64,000 nucleotides of DNA, taken from Leptodontidium sp. MPI-SDFR-AT-0119 (lineage: Eukaryota > Ascomycota > Leotiomycetes > Helotiales > Leptodontidiaceae). The DNA is taken from NCBI GenBank assembly GCA_020726505.1, contig JAHLEZ010000021.1, forward strand, positions 372,001-436,000, written 5' to 3'. Every line of letters begins with the position of its first letter. The stretch's first letter is position 1. The notes beneath the pieces are model-generated. The model saw nothing but the letters and a program-made list of their open reading frames with translations, ran no database searches and was not told the origin of the DNA. The translations under genes and the position numbers were made by a program. Shown in pieces: positions 47,688 to 59,530 of this stretch.

Positions 47688-49276
47688 TAATGATAGTGGC
47701 TATGACGGTTGGAAGCGCCCAGAGCTTCATTTCCGGTATGCCAGATAACCGAGCTTTACCGAGATTAATTAGCCCCATGGCGCTCCCCCTTTATATATAA
47801 AGCTCTTCTCTCCTTACCTTCTTTCCTACTTAGTTGTAGATTCTGAGAGACTCTTGCTATCTTCATATGTCGTGTATTGATATGTGAGGCCGCTGTTACA
47901 CGTAATTACTATCTTTATAAAGCAAGCGTCACAGATTCAAGAACTCCCTAGAAAATCCGAAATATACTTAAGGTATTACTTAAGAATTCATAGATAATTA
48001 TAGTTACATTTAATATTTTGGCTAGATTACATTAATCCTATGTAAAGTACCGTTCTTCTGCCTTTGCCGATATTCGAGAGGGGTTTTTTTTTTAAAAAAA
48101 AAAAAAGGTTTTAGGGGATCTACTAATTCTTTCTTAGATTAAGTATCTATTGCTAGGATAATCACGTACAGCGAGGAAGCAGGAGAGTGTCAATTGGGTT
48201 GATCAGCTTGTAGTATTAAAAGCTATGGACCGACGATCAGGGAGATTACAAGTAGTCTCGGCAACCACTAGCGTGCAGAGATTTGGTTATCCGGCCACCT
48301 GACATACTCGTGACTTAAACCTGCAACAGTATCTAAACATCGCAGCTATTAAAAAGATCTATTGTTATAATAATAGGATTTTTTTTATCGTGGAACATCT
48401 TAACGTCTCTTTCGCTTAGTTAAATTTCCAGAAATATAATCTTGAAGAGCGAGAGATAGTAATAATACTTTTCGAAGTACTAGTTACCCTCACTCACGAA
48501 CGACGTAATGGCTAATATTAGTAGGTTTTAAAAGGCGTGGCTTATGTTTCTTCGCTTAGGTTTTTTTATAGAGACCTCTCGTAAGAAAATATTTGATTGT
48601 TTTTTAATGGAGATATCAAACTTGGTTAATTTATCTCATATATAATACACAACTTGTGCTTATCCATTTATTATAATCCTAGATCCTTGAGATCTTAAGT
48701 ATAATAGACAGTATGAGAGCCCTAAGGTCTCATAGGTTTTATTAGATTTTCTAATTTTGATTAAAATTATAAAAGAAATGATGATTTCTTATTATCACTT
48801 TACCTTAGATAATAATAGATAGTTAGGGGATACAATTAATTTTATCTCATATAATTTAGAAGAGTCGTTTAAGAGTTTAATAAATATAAGAAGTAACTAA
48901 ATAATATATTACGAATATTAGCCAATTAAACTAGTATTACTTTCTTAAGTTATACCCTTAAGAAGGCTGATTCCATGCATCCGTTTCGCCTACGAAGCCG
49001 AGCGTAGGTCTTGGAATTCTAGTAGCGAAAGGAGCAAGCCTTTAGCTTCGATTTTATTACGGCGGCTTAAGAATAGGATATTTCCATAAATTGTACTTAA
49101 AATTACGATAACGAATAAACTTTATGGCATATTAAGCGGCTGGTTCCTCAAATTTTATGACCTTAGGTACTGTTAGGCCATACGTCGTCCCGCCACGTTG
49201 GGCAAGGTGTGCCGAATTCTTGAACCCCCATTCAAACTCATTCCTTCACAGGCAGTATACTGCTTCATCCCATGAC
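47688..49276. other. AT-rich spacer without a gene; possible solo LTR at 47688-47905
   Basis: 47688-47905 starts TGATAGTGGC, has a TATA-like TTTATATATAAAGC at 47800 and ends GCTGTTACA, which is LTR-like, but no second copy is in the window. A T10A13 palindromic tract lies at 48084-48106. The rest is AT-rich with no reading frame that I can support. Confidence 0.4.
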
Positions 49277-49760
49277 ATGAGCAAGTCTACCTTAACAACC
49301 AGTTTTCGACATCAGCTAGCACTGCTGCACAACAAGCAGCTCGAATATTCAACCTAGTTAACCAGACTCGAACACGGTCAACGCTACATCCAAATTGTCT
49401 GCCGTCTTGATTTCCTTAAATCGTACTACACCCTTTCCCGAACACCCGAACGCTACCCCGTGCAGTAAGCCTCTACATCTATCCAGGTCTGCCACGGCAA
49501 TCATGGCCTAACTTCTGGCTCAGAAGACCTGACTCTCTCTGGAGACTTGGCCTCGCATAATCGATGAGACTGGCGTAACTTCATGACGTAGTCGTATTGA
49601 AAAGTCTCCTTCCACAGGTTGATCGCCTTGAGACTTTCGAGACCTACGTGTTCCTTTTTCAATTCCCTTTCGAGCTTGTCTCGCCTAACAAGGTCAAAGT
49701 AGGCTGTCAAGTCTGTAGGAGGCTTCTTGATCGCGCCAATACCCTTGAGTACCTTTGTGA
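49277..49760 (+). pseudogene. Possible N-terminal fragment of a hybrid histidine kinase
   Basis: The ATG at 49277 opens MSKSTLTTSFRHQL. Across Gln-to-stop changes it continues RLEHGQRYIQIVCRLDFLKS and YYTLSRTPERYPVQ, then DWRNFMT near 49570. In a shifted frame it reads LETFETYVFLFQFPFELVSP near 49630. To my recollection this pattern occurs at the N-terminus of large fungal sensor kinases. The support is that a GAF-like kinase segment lies 1.3 kb away on the other strand. Stops are RIP-type. Identity is tentative. Confidence 0.4.
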
Positions 49761-50406
49761 CCAAGCAATCAATCTCCATTCAGTTGTGGAGAATTCTCTG
49801 CGGGTATAACGAACTCGGGGGTTCAGGGAACACTGTCTGGATTGGATGCGTCCCGAGATGCGGCATCACTGTGCCTGAGATCATCAAAGAGACTACACGA
49901 TTCAATCTCTAGCGATGAACGACAAGATGGGCATCGTTGCCTTAGTGGAGAGCACATCTTGGCTCTGCTCGAGCTTCGTGCCACCATCTCCATGTAGCTC
50001 CCTGGCTGAGGACGTTTCTTGAGTCGCTCAGCAGGAGTCTGGGGAAGTGGTATTAACATCAGGCATGATGGTAACGAAGGGGTCGTCGTCGAGTATTTGT
50101 TCAGAATTGGAGGATGTATCTCCCTCGTGGCGTATCTCGACTCGGTGGTGACGGACCAGAGACAAGTTAGTAGTTTGTCTATCGCAGGATTCATAGGAGA
50201 CTTACACGAAGAGAAGATGCTGTCAATCTGCGGTTCCTATGGTCCAGAGATTTCCTCAATGGCATTCTTGCAGGTATTGATACTGGACTCAAACCCCACG
50301 TATCAAGTTTCAACTCAGCCTTAGGCCTATTCTAGACGAGCACCTGAATCGCATCAATATCTCCAAAAACAATTGCGTGGTGTTCATCCGTTCTAGACTG
50401 TAGCCA

Positions 50407-51030
50407 TCACGTCGAGCCCTTTTCGAGAAGCAATTTGATCATGTCGATGGAATATTTTGGGGCCATATGTAATGGTGTCCGTCCACAGTTATCTGTAACC
50501 ATCGCATCAGCGCCATTTTCGAGAAGCAACTTGATCACCTCGATACGTCTAAAATTGGAGGCCGCAAATAACGGTGTCCATCCTTCGTGGTTTGCAACTG
50601 TTATGTCGGCCCCCTCCTCAAGTAATTGCGCTACAATATCTTGATAACCACAACTTGAAGCAGCCTGGAGGGCATTGCGATGGCGTCCACCTTGAGCATT
50701 GACGTTGGCCCCTTTCTCAAGCAGCAGCGCTACAATATCCTGGCAGCAATTCGATGAAGCTTCATAGAGGGGATTACCACCGTGTTCGATTTGAGCATTA
50801 ACGTCCGCCCCTTTCTCAATCAGTTGTTGCACGACGGCCCCATAACCGTTTCTAGCAGCATAAAACAGTGACGTCCGACCTGACTCATCCTGGGAGTCGA
50901 CCTCGAGATTGCTGGTAAGTATATACTTTACAGAGTTGTCGACCCCGAAATAAGCTGCTAAATGCAGTCCTGTCATTGGTGTCGTTTGTGCTGGAGATGA
51001 CTGCGCCGAGGTTGAATACCTGTCCGCGAG
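50407..51030 (-). pseudogene. Ankyrin-repeat segment fused out of frame to the kinase fragment
   Basis: The minus-strand frame holds about six ankyrin repeats: TGLHLAAYFGVDNSVKYIL, then GRTSLFYAARNGYGAVVQQL, NPLYEASSNCCQDIVALLLE, NALQAASSCGYQDIVAQLL, TPLFAASNFRRIEVIKLLLE and RTPLHMAPKYSIDMIKLLLE, with a stop after EKGST. It is in good condition, with no internal stop. Its upstream neighbour, the kinase-like segment, is in another frame, and no plausible splice joins them. The start is therefore missing. In fungi such repeats usually end NLR/NACHT or HET proteins; no such domain is present here. Confidence 0.65.
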
Positions 51031-51828
51031 GGCACCTGTGAAGAAGTCTCTGGAGAAACGCCTCCGCAACTAGAACATAGTTCTCTGAAGCCTCATCCCC
51101 TTCCAGGCTACATTTTTCTTCAGTTGAAAACCCAAGTATACCGCACGTCTTTTCCTCCTCTTCGACTCTATCGGTCAATGTCTTCTTTGGCAGTTGGTTC
51201 CCGCAGCTACCGGCAAGGCTCACTCCTGATGTGACCGCATCGCTAGCAGGAGCCTTCCAGTGCTCTTCTTCGCTGCTTGATATAATAGACTCTTGACTTC
51301 GTCCCCCTACTAACTCCGACCGACCAAGTCTGTCATAGGACTCGCCTGTATGTCCTCCAAACGTACCGATACTAGCATCTAAAAAGATTGTCCCATCAAC
51401 TTCAATACATTCCCGGATGATGTTACTACCACGCGAAAACATCTCCTTGAGATTTTCGGATAACATGCTCTCCTGCAAGTCTGCTGTAGATGTTCTTGCG
51501 TTCGGGTTTGAATTGGCTGAGCGCTGATCATCTCCTGTGCTTCGTATCGGAGATGCGTCCTGCTCGCGGGCAGGTGTCGCCGAGGTGCTCGACGCTGGAG
51601 TCGCAAAGGAGAGAGTTTCCTGCTTTCCCAAGTCGGATGCTGTGGAAATTTCATCACAGTCTCATTGTGTTGCTAAAAGGCGCCGTGATTCAATCGCGGG
51701 TTCAGCTTCAGCCTTGGCTGGAGTGTCTACCGCTGCTTTGGGTAGAGGAAGAGGTGGAGGATTGTCAAGCGACTCGGGCTGCCCCGCGGCTTTGGGTCCC
51801 GTGATCTTGGTGGCGGGGATGTGCTCCT
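51000..51828 (-). pseudogene. GAF-region fragment of a fungal hybrid histidine kinase
   Basis: The minus strand reads: ATKITGPKAAGQPESLDN; PAIESRRLLATQ, then a stop where Arg is expected; EISTASDLGKQETLS; LQESMLSENLKEMFSRGSNI; IRECIEVDGTIFLDASIGTF; CGILGFSTEE; AFLQRLLHRCPRGQVFNL. The phrase FSRGSNIIRE...DGTIFLDASIGTFGG is characteristic, in my memory, of the GAF part of large Dothideomycete hybrid kinases. Histidine-kinase, ATPase and receiver parts are absent. The frame continues beyond the mariner element (55327 to about 55395: RPQPDLGPKPTS), showing that the element entered this fragment. Confidence 0.5.
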
Positions 51829-52039
51829 TACAGCAATGTCCATAACTAGCTTCAATCCGGATTTTTAGCGAGCCTCACGAAAAGTCGCGTCGGCCCCCCT
51901 CCCGCTATCTCTCATATCGGCGCCCCCCTATATAACACCACCAAATATTGTCAGAACAACGTCGTAAGTAGCTCAAATTAAAGCTTAATAGTTACGCTTT
52001 CTAACGAACTAATTTATAGGTTACTCTAATAGCTCCTCG

Positions 52040-53020
52040 TTTAGATATAGACGTAGTGGCGCGTATTAAAGATACTCTTCGGGACCCTGATACTATACTC
52101 GACCGAGCCTACTTACAATTAATCGCTAATATATATAAGACGACTAAACGAACGGTATATCACTATAAACTACGATTAGAGTATAATCTGCCTGTTTTAC
52201 TATAATCTAGGGGTCCCGCGAAGATTGTTTTTATAGAAATAGAGTAGTCAATTAAGCTACTTTTGGACGAGAGACTATAGATGTACTAAGACGAGATTAC
52301 AGACTTTCTAAAGGACGCATTTGACGTTAATGTGGCTAAAACTACTATATAACGAATATTAATAAGAATTAAGATTACTTAAAAGAAGTTGAAGGTCGTC
52401 GCCGCTTAATAAAATTAAGAACTACGCTTAAAATAGGCATATCGACTACAGTAATACATAGTGGACTAAATCGTTTGTGTAGACGAATCTAGGAGCGACA
52501 ATAGGACTAGAGATCGTTAATATAGCTAGTCCTATTTAGGAGCAAGAGTAGTAGTTAAGAGGTGGCTACAAAGTAAAGAACGAGTATCTGTACTCCCTAC
52601 ATATACCGTGGACGGCTATATCACTTTTATAACCTTTATAAGCACTTATATAAGCGACATATTTGCGGATTTCATAATTGACGACTTATTACTACTATAT
52701 AACGCATATTCTGCCTCTAGATTAGTGGTAGTCCTTAATAACGCCTTAATCTATTATTCTAATATTAATAAGATTCAAGCACAGTTTGATAAAAGAGGAG
52801 TCTTATTACTTTTCTTACCTTTATATTCTCTTGATTTTAACCTAATTAAAGAGAGCTTTAGAGACCTAAAGACATATATTCGTCGCCATTATTATAGGGA
52901 GAGGCATAAATATGTAAATTATCAAGATTTCCTAGAATAAGTATATATTAAGTCAAGTTCAGGCCCTGATACTACCCACAGAGCACGTGCGCATTTCAGG
53001 AACGCAAGTATTAGGGAAGC
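52040..53020 (+). pseudogene. Tc1/mariner transposase (DDE_3 type), RIP-damaged
   Basis: Helix-turn-helix-like text is near 52130 (IYKTTKRTVYHYKLRLEY). A mutated catalytic strand VCVDESRSDNRTRDR lies near 52475, then SYLGARVVVKRWLQSKERVS. A longer open frame at 52608-52940 includes VVVLNNALIYYSNI (expected V-V-L-D-N-A, the second Asp mutated to Asn), then LLLFLPLYSLDFNLIKESFR with the final Glu. This is the D, D, E arrangement of Tc1/mariner enzymes. Stops and D-to-N changes fit C-to-T/G-to-A mutation. Inactive as it stands. Confidence 0.88.
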
Positions 53021-53219
53021 ATAAAACTATTACACCTAAATCTACAGCAAAAGTATTATAAGCTCTCTTTAAAAATATAATTAGTAATAACTATTAAGAA
53101 TGAGGATACGAAAGCGAGGATAAGAACTTAAGCGAATTAACGTCGGATAGCTTTAGATATTCAATTACACTAATAAATACATACAAATACAACTAAAATA
53201 ACGCGGATATTAAGTATTT

Positions 53220-55165
53220 AGGTATTAAGAATGCGTATACACTTTATCTTATTTAAATTGATTTAATATTCGTCGAAAAAATCATTATCTAGTTCTTTAC
53301 TTAACCCCGCACTTAGACCCTCTATTTAACGACGTATATCGCTAGTACTACTTATATTAGGGAAATCTAATAAAGCTATAGCGGCCTCTGTCTCTACTCT
53401 CTATCTCTCCTTAAATTCAAGCTTAAATTTAGAAACGTGCTTTAAAATCAAGTTAGTAGTGCCAACTTTAATACTATAAGACGTAATTAACTCTTTATTA
53501 TATAATTAATTAATAGATAATATATTTACGTCGTTAAATAAGTCAAATATAGATTAAATTAATAGCTTACGTGTAAAGAGAGTCTTTAACCTCAAGAGAA
53601 AGTCGCGGAAGGCTAACATCTCGTTCCCCCCTATTAGCCTTAATTGTAAAAGTAAAGAGAGTAGAGTAATATTTCGCACATTACTAGGAGCGAGGTTTTA
53701 CATAATAGCCCCTACAAAAGAAGGACTAGCGGGTATACCTTCAATAAATTAAAGCCCAAATAGACTATATTACTAATAACTAAGAGGAGGGGGGGGGTAC
53801 ATATACTGGTGGTTGCGGTTAGGCAAGGGGAGCCAGAGTCGTAGCGGGCATATTAACGTGAAGGTATATTAGACTTAACTCTATCGTATCTTTCTTTAAT
53901 ACGTTCTCTTCCTTCTTTTAATTAACCTTACGGTTTCCTAATAATTTTATTTATATTACTGACTCGCTGTCTTGAAATCTAGTAATTTATGTGGCAGGTA
54001 AAGTATAGAAATTAACTCTGGGGATCTTTAATTTAATAGCTATGGCCTACTCTTTTTACTCTAATAGCGATATAATATAGTAAGTACTAGTCGACTTTAG
54101 TACGTAATAATAACCTCTTTTATTATTATAACGTGAGTCGGCACAATAATTTAAATTAAAGACTGTTCTCTGTAGTAATTCAAGCCCGGTTTCCTTTTCT
54201 TCCGATAATCTCTTCTTTTGTAATAGTTTCCCTATTATAGTGTTTAGTAACTTCTTTATAGGAGAGATAATTACTAAATCGTCGTTATCTTCTTTATTTA
54301 AATTAACTATATTATCGCTAGAGGATTAGCGTACGCTAACTTTCTATATAGTCTCTAGTCGTGTTTTCCCTTTGCCTTTATTTTTAATTAAAAGAGTAGG
54401 CTTAGGGGTTATATCTCTATTATACGTCTTATACGAGGCATCTATAGAAATAATGAATGCCTATTTAGCCCCGGAATAGTTCCATTAACGTAGAAACACA
54501 TAGAAATCCCGTAAATCATCCTCATTTGTCAATTCCGTATAAATCCCTTATTTCTTTAGATTTCCTAAAGTAATAACCTATAGTCCTGGCTCTGGCTTAT
54601 TTACACCTTTTAATCCTCTTGTATTAGCCTATCCTTTTACTCTTTTCTTATATACTAACGCTCTTATAACTACAAATAGTAGTCGATCTCGGGAATTAAT
54701 GTCTTTATAGAGTAAGAATAAGTTCTTTACTTGACTATCAATTAAAACGGTAATAACGAACCTAATTGTGAGTTTAGGGCTATAATTGTCTATTAGATTA
54801 AAGGCTAGAACTTGTTTCTTTCGATGAGGTAACTTAGAAGGCGTTAAAACTGCGCTAGAGAGTTCAATAGTAGTATCCGTTTTGTCCTTGCCTTTCCGAG
54901 GATTAAGTGTTAAGGGCTCCTCTTTTATAGCGTCTTCTATCGGTTCTTTTATATAATCGTCTACTTCTATAACATCCTCTACACCCTCTTCTCTAATAGT
55001 AGAGGCCCTAGTACGCTTCTTGCCCTTAGATTTACGGGAAATAGGCTCTTAGGACCTAGTAAATGCCTCTAACGAGTTAGTGTTAAGTTTACGCGCCCGT
55101 TTACTAATTTCATCTATATCTAGCGCTAGACCTTACAAACGCTTTGACCGAGAGGCTCGAGGCAT
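53220..55165 (-). pseudogene. Unknown second gene inside the mariner element, convergent with the transposase
   Basis: From the ATG at 55165 one minus-strand frame stays coherent for about 400 codons to near 53950, interrupted only by TAA/TAG that fit lost Gln or Trp. It starts MPRASRSKRL, continues ALDIDEISKRARKLNTNSLE and PISRKSKGKKRTR (nuclear-signal-like), an acidic stretch DVIEVDDYIKEPIEDAI, then FNLIDNYSPKLTIRFVITVL and LLYKDINSRDRLLFVVIRAL. A further minus-strand segment, 53735-53220, reads EMLAFRDFLLRLKTLFTRKL, then NKELITSYSIKVGTTNLIL and STSDIRR...IEGLSAGLSKEL. It ends within about 200 bp of the transposase stop. I recognise no family. A DNA-binding or accessory role would be a guess. 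Confidence 0.6.
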
Positions 55166-55456
55166 ATTAACCTTGATATTCTGAAAATTTTATTGTGTTT
55201 GGACAAGAATTCGTGGAGTTATTAGAGGTAGTTGTAAAGTGAGGGGGCTAGGATGCGGGGGGGAATTCAACTTTTAGTGAGGCTCGCTAAAAATCCGGAT
55301 TGAAGCTAGTTATGGACATTGCTGTAGACGTTGGCTTTGGACCTAAATCTGGTTGGGGTCTGCTATTTTCTTTGCTTTGTACTTTTTGAGTTTATTTCAC
55401 ATGAATCTATGACTCGATGAACAGACAATGCAATCAAAATTTGCCACGCCTGGCTA

Positions 55457-58400
55457 TTACCGTGTCTCTACATAACCTGTTGCCTTCGGTTGGACCACCA
55501 TCCCACGAATATCGCTTCCAGCGGAAGCCACAGCAGAAGCCCAAGTTGCGGTAACACTCGCCGCCAACTGTGTTGTCGTCGCCGCCACCATCTGGTTAGA
55601 TGGCGCAGTCACTGTAGGCTGAACAACAATGGCCGTCTCTATGCCCAAAGCCCGCATCTCTTCATTGCAGTTAGGCGTACTGCACCTCAAGATCCCCAGC
55701 TTCTCTTGCAACTCGATATCCGTGAGCCGTCGAGTGCGGTTCCCATCATTGAACACCCAGTCGTCTGGGTTCAGGTCATGTGAACCCCCGTCGCGTTTCT
55801 CATATCCTGCCTGCGAGAAATGCCCTTCCGCCGCCGCTGAGTCCAACACATCCTGCGGAATCAGCCCCCCATAGTTCCTTTTGCCGTATCTTGCTTCAGC
55901 GACGTGCCCTAAGTAATACGGATCGTTCGTGAGCAGCGCGAAACCCGGATCTAGGACAAGATTTTCGGGCCAGCATGGGTTATCATGCAAACCTGCTACG
56001 CCGTCGGAATCGACCACGTCACTGTCGAAGTCGATAACGACTTTACTGCGAGTTGTTCGTGCCGTATAATGGTAGACACTTCTTTTCAATCCAGCCACCA
56101 CGCGGTCGCTAACATAGCGCACGTTCAATCTATCTTCAGGTAGTTTGCCATTGGCGTCGAACCGGCAGAATCTGAGTCCGAAAATAGACCCAGCGCCTGC
56201 ATTCTGGGACCCGGGATTGAAGCGGATGTACTGTTGAGGCTGTAGACTGCCTTGGTTGAAGGCAGCTGGAGGATATTCGTCTGCTTCGCAATCTGCACCA
56301 TGTGATCGCATCCAGCCCTTCCTCCTGGGAATTTTGTGTTAGTACTGATAAATTGTGGGGTTCCGATTTCTTACCATTCCGCGTTATGATCATCGTACCA
56401 TCGGTTTCTCCATGGGCGACCAGGGTCCGCTCTACTCTCAAGGGGACACGTCAAAGTCTTGTAACCAGGCTGATTGTTGATCACAGAACTGTAGCTGCAT
56501 AGCACATGCTAGGTCAGTAATTGCTTCAAATAAAGCTGTTTCTAGAGATAATTTGAGAAGTGCCGGGAGTGCTCGACTTCGAAAGTTTGGAACGATGCAA
56601 CAAATAAAGATATCAGGGAAATGCGAGTGCTTACTGTAGGCATGCTTGTATCCAAGGTTTGATACCACCAGGTTGGACACCAAGGCCATGGCAGGTTGAA
56701 GTAGTCGCAGCTGGGTAGATGGTCGTTGAGTCGATACTCTCATATATGTCAGGGCCGTTACGCTGTGGTCTCCCACAGTTACCATCGTCAGCGCGTTTGC
56801 ACTGAGCCGAGCTCGTTGGCATCGGGCTGTGGCTGGAAGACGGTGGTCTTGTAGAGACGGGCTCTGTCTTTTTGTCCAGGGTGAGAGATTGTTTCTTGCC
56901 AAAGACTTTGAACTCGGCCTTGCCTGATTTCTCGATTTCCTTGGTACAGAGAGTGATGAGTGCTGGAGTGGCGGCAATTTCAGCAGCATCTGCTATCCAG
57001 CCTTGAGAGTGTGAGCCGTTTGGGTAAGAACATGACTGATTTTATAAGAGACTTACCGAATATTGGAATGAGGTCTTCAATGAGTTCCAAAGGTGCCAGC
57101 AATGCGGGAACTGCAATTCGACAAAAGGCCTTGGCTGCCACATCTAGTGCCAACTGCTCCGCCGCAGCCTCAGCTGCATCCTTTGCAGCATCGGCAGCTT
57201 GAGCCTCAAGATCCGACTTGGTCGGTGGTGCCTTGAACCCGCTGCAGCAATACGATTGTAGACCACCGTTACACGTTTGATCCTTCTTTCCGCTGTGGTT
57301 GTTCGTATCAGTGACGAGCTCGGTTTCGCCTGCCACGAGCAAGTCAGTTGCAGTTCAAGATCAAGGCAAGCTAACGCACCGTCTGCACACCCCGAGATAC
57401 ATGATAATCCAACACCCCGATATCCGCGCCACTGACATGTGCCTGTAGTTGTCCCATCATTGCAACATAAAGTCCGGTATTGTCCACTAGAACAGCGGTC
57501 GCTTTGAAATCGTCAGTTTGAACAGTCTCAAAAGTATGAATGTCGGTGAAGGGTGCTTTGCTCTCTTACTTGGTAGACAACTGCCCAGGCTGCCCATTCA
57601 TCTGAGTGACCTTATTTGTGCCTTTCTTGCATGACTTATTGCAGTCGGTAGTATAGCACGACAACTTGGCTGCCTGGTCCGCAGAAGCTTGCTTGGCGCT
57701 ATCTTGTTGAGCCTGCGTAACACCAGAGGCCAGGTTGTTCCCCGATGCAGATTGGTCTTTCTGGTCAATGGCCCATACCATCATCCCCCCAAGACATCGC
57801 TTTTTGGCAAATTCCTACTTGCAAGTAAGTAGAGAGTTCTCATCTGAAGGAATACACTTGCCTTCTTCTGTGCGAAAGTATCATCATCGTCATATGACAC
57901 CCACTGATTACTATCCCAATTAATCCATTTCACCCCAGCAGTTTTGTCCCAGACAGGGTTGAGATTCTTCTCGGTAATAATATCAGTGATCTCCCGGAGA
58001 TCGAGAATACCTGCCGTACCAGAACAAGGCCCGGCATTGGCTCCACCGGAGAACTGGCAGACTCCATTTGGCGTGTTGCATGATGAATCTTTCAACGTAA
58101 AAGAGCGTCCGTACTATGGACCCCTTAGTATTGAAATCAGAAACATTCAAAGCAAAACAAACTTACCCATCCTTGCCCCAGCACCACTTTAGAAGCTGCC
58201 ACGCCTGCTCGCCACAGAAGTCCGAGTCCTAAATCGATTTCTGTCAAGTTCGTATGAGGCGCGATATAAGGGCCGACGAACTGCGAGTCAGCGTCCCACG
58301 TTCCGTGGAGGTCATAGGACATGAGGTTGAACCTGAAACCTGTCAGCGAGAGCAGATATTTGGATGTAAGAGCCAGCAAACCAGTCCACATGTTCCTGCA

Positions 58401-59530
58401 TTGCTTTGACATCGAAATGCTGCAGGTACCAGAAGCTGGTTGGTAAAGTGACAGTTAGGCCTTTCGACCCGAAACTTTGCTTCATCTCTTGCACAAGCAG
58501 AACGAAATTTGCAGTATCCGCTGCCACGCCTCCACGGTCATCTGCACCTGGATACTCCTGGACTGCGTGTCAGTTCTGTGGTAGTACCGCGAGACAAGTG
58601 CGAGATTTTACTTACCCAATCGAGGTCCACTCCGTCAAAACCATAAGTATTCATGAACGACAAGGCGCCACTGATGAACTTTTGGCGATTTTCAGCTGTA
58701 CTAGCCATATTGGAGAATGCTTGCCTCGTCGGTCCCGGATCCGTGAACGACCAACCGCCAACGGAGATGTACGCCTGCAAGCCGTTGTACTTGTCCTTCA
58801 AAGCAGTGAAGCGGTGATAAAGCTTAGCTGAGTTATCATCCATGGGAGAAATCTGAAAAGTTATAGGGTCAAAGAAGGCAAATGCGAAGTTGACATGCGT
58901 GAAACCGGCCAAGTTCAGATCTTCTGGTTGCACCTTCGTGAGGTTAGAAAGACTATGGAGAAGGTTGGCCCTTGGCAAATGGGACTTACACTTTGACATT
59001 TTCTGGTGGACGACCACGACTCGTAGTACCCTACAGTGCGCTTGTCTACACCAGAACTTGAACAAGAGGGCTGGGGGGCATCGCCACATGATCCAAAAGC
59101 CGACTGACATCCCTTGTCGCAAAAATCAGAGGTACTTCCGCAAAATCTATGACACTTGTTAGTTTTTGACTGTTGAATCCTGAGCACACTCCAGGCTCAT
59201 ATCTACTTGCACTTACCCGAATTCTGAGCAGCAGACGTTCAGAGGACAAGTCTGCGATCCAGGCTTTCCGTATTGCCCGCAAGCAGCTTTTGCATCACAG
59301 TTGAACAGGCATCCCGTACCACACTCAGTTGGCGAATATCCGCAGAGACCATTGCTCCCGCAACAGGCTCCATTTGGACATGGTGTTGTCGGATCGCACG
59401 TCCCGATGGGAAGAGCGCGAGGGAGTAAAGAAAAGTTTGGGTTAGGAGAGCGAGACTCGATTGGAGATGCTATTGTGACAGCACTCAGAATCGTTACAAG
59501 CAAGAAACTCTTGAAGGAGAGGACGACCAT
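55457..59530 (-). CDS. Killer-toxin-like chitinase, GH18 with two CBM18 modules, 12 exons
   Basis: The ATG at 59530 starts a signal peptide (MVVLSFKSFLLVTILSAVTI). Two hevein-type CBM18 modules follow (residues about 45-80 and 85-125; CPNGACCGSNGLCGYSPTEC; CCSEFGFCGSTSDFC). GH18 begins RTVGYYESW and carries the catalytic DGVDLDWEYPG, Glu about 264. The long Cys-containing C-terminal extension is as in subgroup C enzymes. Exons: 59530-59217, 59146-58990, 58933-58616, 58557-58382, 58332-58167, 58113-57862, 57814-57570, 57501-57380, 57329-57057, 56992-56635, 56494-56375, 56324-55457. They total 3369 nt (1122 residues). Intron 6 is GC-AG; intron 3 splits the catalytic motif before Glu. It hydrolyses chitin, secreted or at the wall. 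No LysM is seen in it. No damage seen. Confidence 0.9.

Larger units (their letters stand above)
51831..55324 (+). mobile_element. 3.5-kb Tc1/mariner element with 48-bp perfect terminal inverted repeats
   Basis: Flanked by TA on both sides (51829-51830 and 55325-55326). The ends are perfect inverted repeats for 48 bp, starting CAGCAATGTCCATAACTAGC, with five more matching bases after one mismatch. It contains a plus-strand Tc1/mariner transposase and an unrelated minus-strand reading frame. At 3494 bp it is about twice the usual length of Tc1/mariner elements, most of the surplus being the second frame. Removing it closes the kinase-like frame around one TA. Confidence 0.93.

Noticed and set aside
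48084..48106. T10A13 tract as a possible terminator or origin
   Set aside because: Only an AT hairpin; no gene end or other origin-like feature nearby.
51490..51845. Plus-strand frames opposite the kinase fragment
   Set aside because: They are shadows; the minus-strand reading has family-like motifs and continues across the mariner insertion.
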